A stretch of DNA of 64,000 nucleotides. Origin: Tretioscincus oriximinensis. Lineage: Eukaryota; Chordata; Lepidosauria; Squamata; Gymnophthalmidae. Below are positions 35,441-46,589 of this stretch, piece by piece; positions within the stretch are counted from its first letter, which is position 1; every line of letters starts with the position of its first letter. Made by a program: the position numbers and the translations under genes. Under the pieces are notes generated by a model. That model ran no database searches and was not told the origin of the DNA. It saw only the letters and a list, made by a program, of their open reading frames with translations. The stretch lies in assembly GCA_022410635.1 (NCBI GenBank), contig JAJVDF010000957.1, positions 246,241 to 310,240 of the forward strand. The letters are read 5' to 3'.

Positions 35441-36451
35441 AAAGATAGCAGATCTTATATTGAATATTCAATACCAAATATGGCACATTTTACAGAAAAA
35501 ATCTTATCACACCAATTTAAATAAATAATATAACCACCTTGAGATCACAGGCACAGTATCTACTGGTAGTATAAAAAGGCTTGCCCAGAAGAACAAATTA
35601 CCTTCCCCCATTAGGCAACAGTGATTTAACAGTGATATTATGGTTATTGTGTTGTGTTTTGTCCTTGAGGCTGGCTGTGTTTGAATTCTCAAAGAAGGAT
35701 ACAGCCTTGTAGACAGTATAGCTGCAGCCCTGACCCCCATGATTGGCAACTAGGACAAGCCACTGACAGTCGTCAATGTGGCAGCCATATTAGAGAAAAA
35801 GTGCTTGCACAGCTTTGGATATTTCACCATCATAGATATCCCCAGAGCAAGTTCCAAAATGGCAAGGGCTTACATTTTTACCATTAATTTGCCCAATATT
35901 TTGACAGGAATGATAAAAAGCAAAATAACATTTTCCAGTTTATCCCCCACTCACGATTTTTAGGGAGGTGGAAACAACATCACCTCCAATCCACCTCAAG
36001 AGATTGTGCACGTTCAGCAGTTCACTCTCTAAAAAGTCCGATGACCACGGAATTTTGTGATTCAACAGCAGATATTTCTAAAATCTGAAAGATAATTTTG
36101 TGGGGACATTCAGCAATGTGAACATGAGAAATCTTGTGAGACTTTGAGGCTATATGTAAAAGTTAATTGGCTCTTGGCTTACAGAGAATGTTGGAAACTG
36201 TAGTAATACCAATCAAGCACAAGAAAAGACACCGCAAGAGATAAATGTTACACCTGTTTGAGCATCTAATAGTTTCCTATTGAAGGCTTTTCCTTTATTA
36301 GAGAAGGTAACCTTGATAGGTTTTTGTGAGCCTTTATTCTTTCATTGGTTTTGCTTTCTCTATTTTTATTCATTTTGGGTATTTTTCCCCCTTTGCTTAC
36401 TATTCATTGTTGAGTTTTTTAAATTTTCTTTTATTTTTGCATTTCACCTTA
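35441..36451. other. No recognised feature
   Basis: Unique-looking sequence with short frames lacking any signature. Confidence 0.4.
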
Positions 36452-36645
36452 GGCTACGTGTGCACGATGTTTTTCTACCTCGTTTGTAGCGCAATCAGGA
36501 AGTCCCAGGCACAAGTACTAAGTGTTTTTCAGTAGTCGACCTGCAATNAATGCCTTTTCCCCCAGAATAAACTATTGCTCAGATATTCAGGTATTGTTCT
36601 TGAGAAACTTACATATTCTCACGAGCGTATGCATGTGCACAAATT
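36452..36645. mobile_element. Harbinger-like element, truncated copy
   Basis: The left end GGCTACGTGTGCACGATG follows TTA. The interior (AATAAACTATTGCTCAGATA, TTCAGGTATTGTTC) is the reverse complement of the right half of the copies at 23.2 and 61.0 kb. The homology fades near GAGCGTATGCATGTGCAC and no second terminal repeat is found, so the copy is incomplete. One ambiguous base lies at 36547. Confidence 0.5.
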
Positions 36646-37449
36646 AGACGCGAGGTGATAAAACAATCTCCTTATTAACAATGTGCTATTAATAACTATT
36701 TGTGGTGTGTCAGAACTATTTTAAGTTGTCTTAAAAAGACTATATGCAAGATTCAATGGAACATAAACAACAAAAACATAAATGAGAGATGATTATTCCT
36801 GGTAGATGTCAACATGTAATGGTAGCAGCATCCCAAGCTAATAAAAGGAACATTTAGTACTCAGGTTGCAAATGGTGAAATGAAAACACCCATTGATTTA
36901 TTGGTGTGATTAAACAACTAACTCATTCATCAAATATTTAAAATGTCTTTCTAATTGGTTTTTAATTGGCGCCCTCTGCAAGGATATTAAGTGCTGATGG
37001 CATTGTTATAAAGAATTTATTCATATCTAAAAACACTCTGTGTATTTCAGAATATTTTAGCAAATGTGATGCATGTCAGTTCCTCATTCTTACATAGGTT
37101 GTTAATTGCAACCAGTCTATCTATGTACAGCTTAGTTGAACAGAGTGGTTTCTGAAATGTTTTAATTGTGTTGCAGGGAAAGAAAGTTACAGAGTGAAGC
37201 TTTTTTATCTAATTGCAACCCCTTCCCCTTTCTTATTTCTACTTGTCTTATTGCTCCACTTTAAATTGGCTGGATGGTGACACTTGTTTGTCCTCACCTG
37301 GTTAAAATGGCTAAACATCTCCTTTGGTGTACTAGACTATGACCAGTGCACACAGACACTGAGCTTTGTGACGTCCTGATATGCCAACCATAGAACAAGC
37401 ACATGTGCACATCTCTATCCATATTGATTTAACATGGCAAAATGATTGA
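36646..37449. other. No recognised feature
   Basis: Unique-looking sequence. A CRE-like GTGACGTC occurs near 37369 without supporting context. Confidence 0.4.
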
Positions 37450-38480
37450 AAAAGATCAAGGGATAAAATAGTGGTGCCATATTAGCTCCTTATGCAAGGG
37501 CAATGTCCCATTTGTATCCCACAAGGTTCTGTTCTGGGTCCTTTACTTTTCTCCTTCTACATCTTACCTTTGAGCTTTTTTATTTCTGAAAAGGGTTTTC
37601 AACACCACATATATGCCAATGACACTCAAATTTTTCAGAGCTCTAAGCTATTGGATTCGCTGGTGTGGAATGCAATATCGGACTGCTTGTCAGAGGTTTC
37701 TCATTGGATGACTGACCACCGCTTAAAGCTCAACATGGACAAGACAGAGATCTTGGTGTTTCAGCCTGACCGTCCAATGGCTCTGCTGGCAAGTGGACCT
37801 GTGAGCTTAGAAAATTACTCTTTGGTGCCGGCCTCATCTGCTCAGAATCTTGGTGTTCTAAAGTCCTTATCAACTGAGACTGCGCAGGTCCTGATTCAAT
37901 CTCTGGTCATATCATGCCTGGATTATTGTAATAGCCTAATAGCAGGTCTACCGCAATGCACTCTGCTTCCCCTAACCCCAGTTCAGAATAATGCGGTTTG
38001 GATAGTATTAAATCTTTCTAAATATTCACATGTATCTGTCCATCATAGGGCACTGTACTGGATCCCAGTTCGTGCTAGGGCCTGCTTTAAATGGTTAGTA
38101 CTAGCATTTAAGGCATTGCGATTGGGGACATCTAATTATCTGGCAGCCTACTTGGTAGGATATGCCCCCCCTAGGACTTTGCGCTCAACTTCACAAGGAC
38201 TTCTGGTAGTCCCTTCAACACCAACAGCGGTGTCAATATGGGCCTTCCAGGATCTGGTCCCATAGCTCTGGAATAGTCTTCCAGTGGAATTGAGGCTGGA
38301 AGAGGATATTGTCATTTTTCAAAGGAAGATAAAAACCTTTCTTTTTGATATCTTAGAGTAAATCTGCTAGGTGGGGTGGGGGAGACGTTTTATGGGAGGC
38401 TGTTGTGTGTTTTATTGATTGTATATGTCTTATTTTGTGAGGCCCATTGGAAGAAAAGGCATTATAAATAAACATTTTAT
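37450..38480 (+). mobile_element. L2-type LINE, RT to 3' UTR, inactivated
   Basis: A 257-codon frame (37492-38265) reads [20 protein letters not shown], then [11 protein letters not shown] at the place of the catalytic [29 protein letters not shown] and [15 protein letters not shown]. This is the C-terminal half of an L2-clade reverse transcriptase. The second catalytic aspartate region reads AND instead of ADD. A TAG at 38263-38265 interrupts the protein, which continues in frame as LWNSLPVELRLEEDIVIFQR to a stop at 38359. A ~115-base 3' UTR with AATAAA follows, ending in a TTTA repeat. The 5' end is truncated. This is the most readable LINE protein here, but it is dead. Confidence 0.85.
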
Positions 38481-38503
38481 TTATTTATTTTTATTTTTAT
38501 AGA

Positions 38504-39822
38504 AGCATTAATATTTTACCCAGGTACATTATCCAAAGATTTAGTGAATACACACACATCCCTGGGGTGTAGGAAAGACTTCTTCAATCCTAAAGTTCAG
38601 ATACAGCCACCCACAGTATTACCTGCAGCTGTGTCACCCCATCATGAGGATTCAATAATTTTCTTCTAATTTATACTGGCAATTAAATGGGAAAATGAAG
38701 GGTCAGAATATACATGTTTTGGCATCTGGAAAGGGTGAAAGATTTTCATTTCACTGATGTTATGACACAAACAAAAGCACTAAATTTGAATGAACATGTT
38801 TTTCATTGGACATGCCCTTTGTTAGAAGTAATCATTATAGTTTGTGAGCTACATACTGTATACCATTGTCTAGGTTATTTTATGAATTACTAATCTGGGA
38901 ATTCCCAGATTTGCCTCATCCATGTGTCAACATGACCTAATCTGTCAAGATCAGAAAGAATTACTGGATATGGAAACAAAATAAATTTTATCCGTTTGTT
39001 CTGACCAGCTTGCACCTTGTGTTGTTCATGTAGGAAGTCACTGTAAGGGGAATTGATGTTTGCATTCATCAGCAGGGGGGATGTCTGATAACAGATTGTG
39101 CAGAATTTTGCAGCTGAAGAATTTGGATATGGAGGCTTTCATTTTACATTCAATGCTTGTGTGTGTATTTGAAAGAGAGGGAACTAGTATCTATGCATTG
39201 TTATTTTTTATCCTACTTTGTCTAATTTATTGCTCTTTAAAAATCTGTTTCATAAATGAGGCCACTTGTGATCTTTGCACAATACCTGACAGTATTAAAT
39301 TGTTTGTACTTAATCTAATTGATTTCTCCACTTCATCTTTTTTCCTGCATCCAATACCAGACAATAAAATGTAACTACGAACCTGATATCAAAGTTATTA
39401 TAATAAATTAAATACTGGATCCAATAAAGTGGGTAGTGTCAACTATACAATTTAATTTACTTTTGTGTGTTACACTACCTTTAGGGAATTAAGTGTGTGA
39501 TCCACAGGTTATTCACCTCAATCTGAAGTTCTTTTATTATGATATTTGGGGAATCAGTACATAAATAAATCACAATTCTTCTACTTCTTTGTATTAAGCC
39601 ATCATTTTATCATGGAACTGTCAATTACACTTCTACAGAGGTGTTCCCCAACCAACAGATTTTTGAGATGTCAACTGAATTCAAGAAAAAAGTGAGGGAT
39701 AAGCAATTCTTGCTACCTAGGGAATAGAGGAGTGGTTTGTGATGCTGAGTCTGTATTCCTATGAACTATTGGGACCACACTACAGAACAAATACAACAAG
39801 GGTCACTGCATTCACAAAAACT
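38504..39822. other. No recognised feature (1.3 kb)
   Basis: Unique-looking sequence, including a 104-codon frame at 39060-39374 with no recognisable domain. Confidence 0.4.
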
Positions 39823-40052
39823 AAGAAGAAGAAGGAGTTGGTTTGTATACGCCGCTTTTCTCAACCCAAAGGGAATCAAAGCGGCTTACATAACCTTCTG
39901 TTCTTCTCTTCTTAACAGACATCTTTTAAGTAGGTGGAGCTGAGAGAGTTCCAAAGATCACCCAGCTGTTTTTTGTGGAGGAGTACAGAATTGAACCAGG
40001 AGTTGTCCAAGTAAGAATCTGTTACTCCAACCACTACACCAGACGATCTCTG
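39823..40052 (-). mobile_element. Sauria-type SINE with BovB-type tail
   Basis: The reverse complement has the tRNA-like head (GTGTAGTGGTTGGAGTAACA), the body CTCTCAGCTCCACCTACTTA and a tail with GGTTGAGAAAAGCGGCGTAT, AAACCAACTCCTTCTTCTTC. It is a nearly full-length copy of the classic lizard SINE. Confidence 0.85.
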
Positions 40053-41550
40053 TTTTCAAAAGCACTCTAGATAAAGCAGCCGTTTATAGTTTCTACAATT
40101 TCCATCATATCCTGACTCTGCCACCATTTTTTTTACATATTTTTAGTATCCCAGAGCTTGCCACCAAATAATCACTATTTCTTCACTGCCAACAAATGTT
40201 TACTATTTCAAAACATGTTCCTGTTCTGCAAAGTTCTTTTCATTGCTGGCCAAAGACCAAGGGAGGAACTGGACTTTTTCACAACCTTTTTACTTGCCCT
40301 CATTCTACACCAGCTAAAGGTATTAAATAATCTTGCTGTGCACGTGAATCTGTGCGCTATGACTTTCTTTGATAGGTTTCTATATAGTACAGCTCAAAAT
40401 ATTTTCTTCCTGTCCAGTAGCTGTGTCCACTTGTTAAGACAATTCTTAAATAATAGAAACCTTTTTAAATTAAAAACAACACACCTTTATTGATTGTGCA
40501 GTCTTACCAATTTTCTAAAACCTTTTCAACTTCCTGTTGAAAGAATGTAGCACCTTCAGTGACAGTAAAATAACAAGGCTTATGGTCTTAGATAGCCAGG
40601 ACTTGCTCAGCATCAGATTATACAATTAGGTTTCCTTCCACGAAAACAGGAATACACTAATCACCCACATACAAGCTCCCACATTCTACATCAATCACAG
40701 TCAGCCTCACATCAGTACACGTTCTAGTTTATAAGCTTTCCCTTTCATATATCTTTCAACCACAGAGACAATTAAAAAGCCTACGTTCCTGTCGTTTATT
40801 CACTTTTACAGTTCCCAACTGATGTAGAGCAAACATTTGATTTAAAGGGCCCATACTCCATTTTTATCAAATTCATTAAAGTTTTCTTCATATATTCATC
40901 CCATTCTAAGTCTAGCCTATTACGTTCATTGTGGGGAAGGTGGCAGGGGACAGGCTGATGTGTGAATAATTTCGCAGGCCAACCATTTCTAGGGTAATGG
41001 TGATAATGCAGCCAGAATTAGAAATCCTTGAGCAATAGCATAAGTTTGAAAAGACTCCACAAAGTATATTGATAGTTTACAATTTTTGGCTATGTATGCT
41101 AGCTGCATGATAACTAATAAGAAGATACCTACACCTGAGAATCAGCATGACCAATATGAAAGTATTAATTGCAAAACAAGAAGAAAAGAGTTGACCATTT
41201 GAACAGAGCTGAGGGTAACATAATACGCTAAAATACAGAAAATCAAAGAGCTTTTTCCTCATTAGTACTTTGCTCTGGACTAATGGTAAAATACAGTTTT
41301 CATAAATGATGTCTACATCATTTATGAACTACAACTACATTGGAGTGTCTGAGGTAGTGTCCATATGTTCACATTCTTTGTAGGGATATAGTCCAGGTCC
41401 ATAGGATGTGAAACATACTTAGAAAAGGCCTTTCCACAGTTGTGAAAAAATAACTTTGAGGACAGTGATAGGACTTGACTTCATTAAAGAACTTCTTTTG
41501 ACTCCACTAAAAATGTCTGACCATTCAGGTTCTCTTTATGTTTACCTTAG
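40053..41550. other. No recognised repeat family; one short perfect hairpin
   Basis: AT-rich sequence. At 41300-41327 the arms TCATAAATGATGT and ACATCATTTATGA are perfectly complementary around a two-base loop. I see no microRNA-like context and no coding signature. Confidence 0.4.
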
Positions 41551-41650
41551 GCAGTGGTGGTTGGTGCAGTTTTTTTCTGGGGGGGCGCAACCCCAGCACA
41601 AATGTTGGATGGTTTGGTGCGCACAGCGCGCCTTGATTTTTAAAACATCA

Positions 41651-41747
41651 CTTTTGGGGGTGGGACAGGAAGTGACATCACTTCTGGGGCGGGACAGGGA
41701 GCATCATCACTTCCTCAGGGTGGGACAGGAAGTGACATCACTTTTGT
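41651..41747. repeat. ~30-base GC-rich tandem repeat with ETS/CRE-like cores
   Basis: Three full units and part of a fourth, each close to GGGGTGGGACAGGAAGTGAC followed by ATCACTT. Two units carry GGAAGTGACATCACTT, joining an ETS-like GGAAGT to a CRE-like TGACATCA. The preceding 100 bases (41552-41650) are GC-rich and contain GCGCACAGCGCGCC. The array may be part of an unrecognised transposon. Confidence 0.6.
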
Positions 41748-42401
41748 CCTTCTGATAGGCATTCATTAATATGGCAATAAGAAGAAAAACCATGACAAAG
41801 AATATCATAAAGTTATGAATTCCATACAGGTTAATTGAAAATAAAATTAAAATTTGGAAAGAAATCAGCTTTTCCCCATACAAATTCCTGAGGAGAATGA
41901 CTCAAGGACACACCATTGTTGTTTTTCTGGGAAAGGAAACATGTGGCTGGTCTTCTGTATTCTGATAAGAGCAAACAGGATGAGATATCTTCATTATCAC
42001 AAAAAGAGTAGCAAAGTTTCAAACAGCATATTTGCAAGGTCCCGAATGCTGAGTGCCAGAATCAATAAAATATATATTGAGATTCCTATATTTTGTGCAA
42101 TAAGATACATGACAGCTCATTATATCAGACCTTTATCAAATGCATAAGGTTCCTGTTTTTAAGAAGTGATATCAGCTAAAAACAAGATCTATTTTGAAAC
42201 ACATTGTATAAGGGAATTTACATTTCTGAAGTATCGATCTCAGCTAGAAAAACAGGGTGCTGTAATTCCTGAGATAAAGATTAAACAATTGGGTTCCAAA
42301 AATCATGCAGGAAGAATGGTTACAGAAAGGAATGTCACACAATATAGATATTTTTGAATCTTAGAATATCAATAGGAAACAGAAGTATAAGGATAAATCT
42401 A
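41748..42401. other. No recognised feature
   Basis: AT-rich unique-looking sequence preceding a CR1 insertion. Confidence 0.4.
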
Positions 42402-42757
42402 TAAGAACATAAGAACATAAGAAGAGCCATACTGGATCAGGCCACAGCCCATCAAGTCCAGCATTCTGTGTCACACAGAGGCCCACCAGATGCACCTGGG
42501 CAGTCCGAACAGAGGAAAGCAAAATATGCACCTGTTCATGACTCCCTGCAAATGGTATTTCAGGAGTCCTGCCTGTTGCTCCATCCCAGAGGCAACATCC
42601 AGACATCCATCCTAGTATCCATTTATACCTTTGGTGTCCATAAACCTGTCTAGTCCTGTCTTGAAACTATCCAAGCTGTTAGTTACCACTACCTCTTCAG
42701 GAAGTAAATTCCACAGGCCGATGACCCTCTGGGTGAAAAAATACTTTCCTTTGTCTG
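42402..42757 (-). mobile_element. CR1 LINE 3' end (young subfamily)
   Basis: The 3' microsatellite ATAAGAACATAAGAACATAA is followed by the 3' UTR and the last ORF2 codons (RVIGLWNLLPEEVVV on the minus strand). The first ~255 bases differ from the copy at 63.7 kb at one position (C versus G), pointing to a recent source. It is 5'-truncated to about 355 bases. Confidence 0.9.
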
Positions 42758-43814
42758 AGAAAGGAAGTTTTCTCATACTAAGATGGAAAATTAGCTGACT
42801 ATGGAAAACCAATGATAGTTTGTTACAAGAAAAATATATAAAAAGGGAGATAGAATTCAGGGAAAAGTATGAAGGAGCTCAAAGAACCTTCTCTTAGCTT
42901 TCTCATCCACTTCAACTGGAAGATCTTGTTCACCTTCTCATCTCTGCAATCTACTACAAGGAAAACTGCTTCATTTCCCAAAATAACTGCCTAAAGCCTC
43001 TGAAGAATGGGTGAGAATTAAATTATATACACCAACACACTAGAATTAGGCTCATGATTAAGCATATTTACATGATGTTTTTCTTAAGTTTTTCTTATTG
43101 CATGATTGTTTTTCTGTTATGCAGTCAAGATTTGAAAGATTTTTTGTCTTTTTCTGCAATTTTTGTGCTTTATTTTAAATGCATAAACTGTATGCCTGTT
43201 TTACTTGTTTTGTGCAAAGATGCTTTAAACTACTGTCATTTTTAAGTATCTCTTTTTGCTTTTATTGATTATAGATTTTTCCTTTTTTGTTTTTAATAAA
43301 GTTATCTCAGTTTTGATGTGTCTCTCTTAATTTTGCATTATTTTATATGTCATGTCATTGTTTATTTTAATTTTTGTGGTAAAAGGCGTTTTTAAAACCC
43401 ACGCCTAAAAATATCCTGCTACCTCTATGGAGAATAAAACTCCTGAAACACCTCCCCCCCTTATTCACCAGGTAATTATCAGGAATCAATAATCTCTAAC
43501 ACTTCCTTCCATCCTTCCTGCTCTTTTCTTCTCTCCTTTCTTTCCTTCCTTATTTTCTTCCTTCCGTCCTTCCCCCTTTATTCCACTGTTTCCCCCACTA
43601 TTTTTCCCAATTCCTGAATCTGGGTGTAAATTTGGCAAGTGCATTTATAAAATAATAATGAATAACACACCTAATATGGTTTTCAATTTGCTTCTTTAAA
43701 AAGAAGGAAAAACAAGTAAATATATCTGCTAGTGACAATGGTGCTGGGTGGGTGATACTTTTTCTGATAAAATAATTTTTTCTTCCACTTCTAATGCTAT
43801 TTGCCTGATGTCCT
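42758..43814. other. No recognised feature; short CT-rich patch
   Basis: AT-rich sequence with a TTCC/CTTC-rich patch at about 43505-43575. Short frames only. Confidence 0.4.
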
Positions 43815-43960
43815 GAAGACTACAACTCCCAGATTGCACCACAGCTACTCCTAAGTGCAAGAACACATTCTCCGCAACCCGTCCACAAGAAATATGTATT
43901 TCCTATTACAAGAAGTTGGCTCAGGGACTCATTTATAATCAAATTACCTAATCAAACCAG
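43815..43960 (+). repeat. Dispersed repeat with ZNF143-like motif, copy 1
   Basis: It aligns with 56358-56515. Shared stretches are ACTACA(A/G)CTCCCAG, TGCAC, CAGCTA, GAAATRTRATTTC and AAGRAGKTGGCT, followed by CATTTATAA. ACTACAACTCCCAG (43819-43832) resembles the ZNF143/THAP11 site ACTACAATTCCCAG. Family and function are unknown; the boundaries are where the alignment fades. Confidence 0.45.
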
Positions 43961-43991
43961 TGTACAGGAAAGGAATCAAAAACATGTCAGC

Positions 43992-44220
43992 AAGTGTTGT
44001 TTAGCCTCTTTATAAATCTGTGGTGAGGCCACATTAGGAATATTGTGTATAATTCTGGTCACCACATCTCATTTCTGAAGTTCAGAAAAGGGCAACTAGA
44101 ATGATCAGGGGACTGGAGCACCTCCCTTATGAAATCTATCTGCAACGTTTGAGCCTCTTCAGCCTTGAAAGGTGGTGTTTGAGAGGTGGTCTAATTGAAG
44201 ATCTTAAATAGTTCTTAAAC
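43992..44220 (+). mobile_element. CR1 LINE ORF2 C-terminal fragment
   Basis: The only plus-oriented CR1 here. It reads through GTGGTGAGGCCACATTAGGA, CAGAAAAGGGCAACTAGAAT and TTGAGCCTCTTCAGCCTTGA, the sense version of the ORF2 segment at 25.9-26.2 kb. It is truncated at both ends. Confidence 0.8.
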
Positions 44221-44506
44221 ACTGAAAAGCAGGTAGAAATGCAACTGAGAGCCATTCTGCCAGAAACAAAGATGCTGCCTGAAGCAGCACAGAAAAGCAG
44301 ACAGAAATGCAACTGAGAACCATTCTGCCACTGGAAAAACTAGAACACAACTAAAATTAGAAGTGATTTTTTTATATATATAAAAGACATATGCTCAGCA
44401 GAAACCATTTTTTAAAAAATGCAGAATTCAAGGATCAAAGGGGTGGTGGAAAGAGGAAGAAAAAAAGGAACTGGGAAGGAGAAATAAAGGAGAGAAAGCA
44501 GAGAAA

Positions 44507-44686
44507 GGCCCCGTCCCCACTGAGCCTTCTTCTTGGCTATATCTCAGAATAGGAATGTGCCATCTACATGCTAATGTAGGCTATGGTAGGCCNCGAATGG
44601 GGCCTGCCACAGCCTACACTGGCATGTGGATGACCAAGCTCTGTACCGAGATATAACCCAGAATAAGGCTCAGTGGGGACAGGACC
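44507..44686. mobile_element. Foldback element related to the Harbinger-like family
   Basis: Two ~87-base arms, about three-quarters identical when one is reversed, meet near an ambiguous base at 44593. The outer ends are GGCCCCGTCCCCACTGAGCC and, complemented, GGTCCTGTCCCCACTGAGCC. The right arm (CCAAGCTCTGTACCGAGATA, AACCCAGAATAAGGCTC) is homologous to CCAAGCTCTGTCCCAAAATG and beyond in the copy at 49.7 kb. No exact target duplication is visible (AAA and AAG flank it). Confidence 0.6.
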
Positions 44687-44689
44687 AAG

Positions 44690-45285
44690 GAAAAGAAAGA
44701 AAGAGAAAGGAAGGTAACCTACCTCGTGGCTTGCTCCTCGGACTGCAGCCCAGCAGGGGCTTCTGTCTCTGGCTCCAGTGGCAGCAGCCTCTACATTTTG
44801 CCACCATGGGCAGCAGCTGCAGGAAACCCCAGCAGGAAGCTCCTGCAGCTACAGCTCAGGGTGGTTAAATGTGGAAGCTGCTGCCACCAGAACCCGACCC
44901 ATGCCAGCTTTAATCTGGCCCTGCTTACCGGACTTACTCTCTGTCTGTTAGATGAATTGCCAATACAAAATGGCACCTCCAGGCAGACTGAAAGATGGAC
45001 TGTAGCCCCGCCCAGGCAGCGTTGGTGCAACTCCTGAGATCAGCGACCAAAACATCAATAAAAATAGCTGACTGGGGCTTTTTGATTTAGTTGCTGCTTG
45101 ATTTGTTCCTCTAAGAAGGCCCACGATTGGCCAATGATTCTCCATTATTTTCTATGGAGATTTTATCATTGATTTTAATTTCTGGTAATTTCTGGTGTTT
45201 CCGGGGGCCACAATGAACCCAAAGGCCAGCCGTCACTGACTTTAAGATTACACAAATGTGGAAGAGGGTTTTTTTGGTATGTTGC
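44690..45285 (-). promoter_or_regulatory. GC-rich patch with promoter-like and donor-like motifs
   Basis: Read on the minus strand it has, in order, ATTGGCCAAT (45126-45135, CCAAT box), GGGCGGGG (about 45005-45013, GC box), GCCATTTTG (about 44967, YY1-like), GTAAGT (44932-44937) and GAGGTAGGT (44718-44726), both like splice donors. This order would suit a promoter with a first exon, but the patch could also be an unrecognised transposon, given the elements on both sides. There is no TATA box and CpG density is modest. Confidence 0.2.
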
Positions 45286-45287
45286 AC

Positions 45288-46014
45288 AGCAACCGAGACA
45301 CTATACCAGATATCACTCATATCAAGCAAAAAAGCTTGTAGTATAATAAATAAAGTATTTTAAAAAAGCATCTATTTAATTGTTATACTATAACCTAAAT
45401 ATGTCACATCAGTAATGCAAACATCTATTGTCAATTCTATAACACCATAAATGATACATAGAACAATGCGAGAATACAATAAATGATACAACACAAAATT
45501 CAGGTTGTACCATTCCCGGATATCATCTGGGATTTATTCTGGCCCTAAAATACACGATTATAAAATGAAGGTACAAAAGGTTAATGTCAACATCTTTCCT
45601 TAAATACAACTATTACAACCCCCTTATTTAAATATCACAAATATTACCTTAATTGAAAAGTCAAAAAAGGCATATGTTCACCAAAGTAATATTCTTTTTT
45701 GGAACCCCTATAAAAGACAAATTATAACAGATATTCTTAACACGATCAAATACATGATATTACAAATGCAACTTGGTGTGATGCATGAGCACAACATAGA
45801 ATAACTTGCCGANACCGAGCAGAAAAAGAGCGCCTGCTTCTAATTGCTCTTAGGTCTTCAATGAGGAACAAAGAAATGCAACTGGATGCCTCTGTCATGT
45901 GTGATATATTTAGGTGTATAGTATGATTAATAGATGCATTTTTGAAGACTTTATTTATTGTGCTACAAGCTTTTTTGCTTGATATGAGCGATATCTAGTA
46001 TAGTCTCCGTTGCT
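45288..46014. mobile_element. Nonautonomous element with ~120-base terminal inverted repeats
   Basis: The left end (AGCAACCGAGAC, TATCACTCATATCAAGC, AAAAAAGCTTGTAG, AATAAATAAAGTATTT, CCTAAATATGTCACAT) reappears complemented at the right end through about 45897-46014 at roughly 80 percent identity. The interior (about 480 bases) is AT-rich and noncoding, with one ambiguous base at 45813. No clear target duplication, so the superfamily is uncertain. A rearranged Penelope-like tail pair is an alternative to a DNA transposon. Confidence 0.65.
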
Positions 46015-46589
46015 ACCTTAGTATTGCAGCAAATGTACCACCACTGGAACATTCCTTGATACAGACACTAAAAAGGGACTTTGATATGATCTAGGGAATG
46101 TAAAGATTTTGTACTATGATTTTCAAAGCCAATCTGAATTATAAAATCCTTACCATATGTTAGAGAAGTAATTAGGATATGAACTTGTGAGACTTACAAA
46201 GGCTTAAATTGTGATGAATATTCAGTGATAGGTAATTTAGAGCCATAAAAGTTACACAGAATATTTTTTTAAGATTCTTTGGTAGAAACATTTACAGTTG
46301 TGCTGGAGGTGGAAGTTCAGGAAAATGAAGTTAAACGCTCTTTAATTTACAATTTTTAATTATGAACACCAAAATAATGAGAATGACTTATCTGAGATTT
46401 TTAAATTAAGTGATAAATATATTCTTCTCTAAAGTAAAATGAAAATGAAATGTAACTCTCCTGAGTATATTTTTAAAGGGATAAAATAAGTTATCATTGT
46501 CTTCTTAGCAAACAGTTACAGTATGAAATTCCATCAAATACCAGCAAATATTTTTTTCATAAGATACAAGAAAGTTAAACCTTATGTTT
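46015..46589. other. No recognised feature
   Basis: AT-rich sequence without a repeat or coding signature. Confidence 0.4.
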
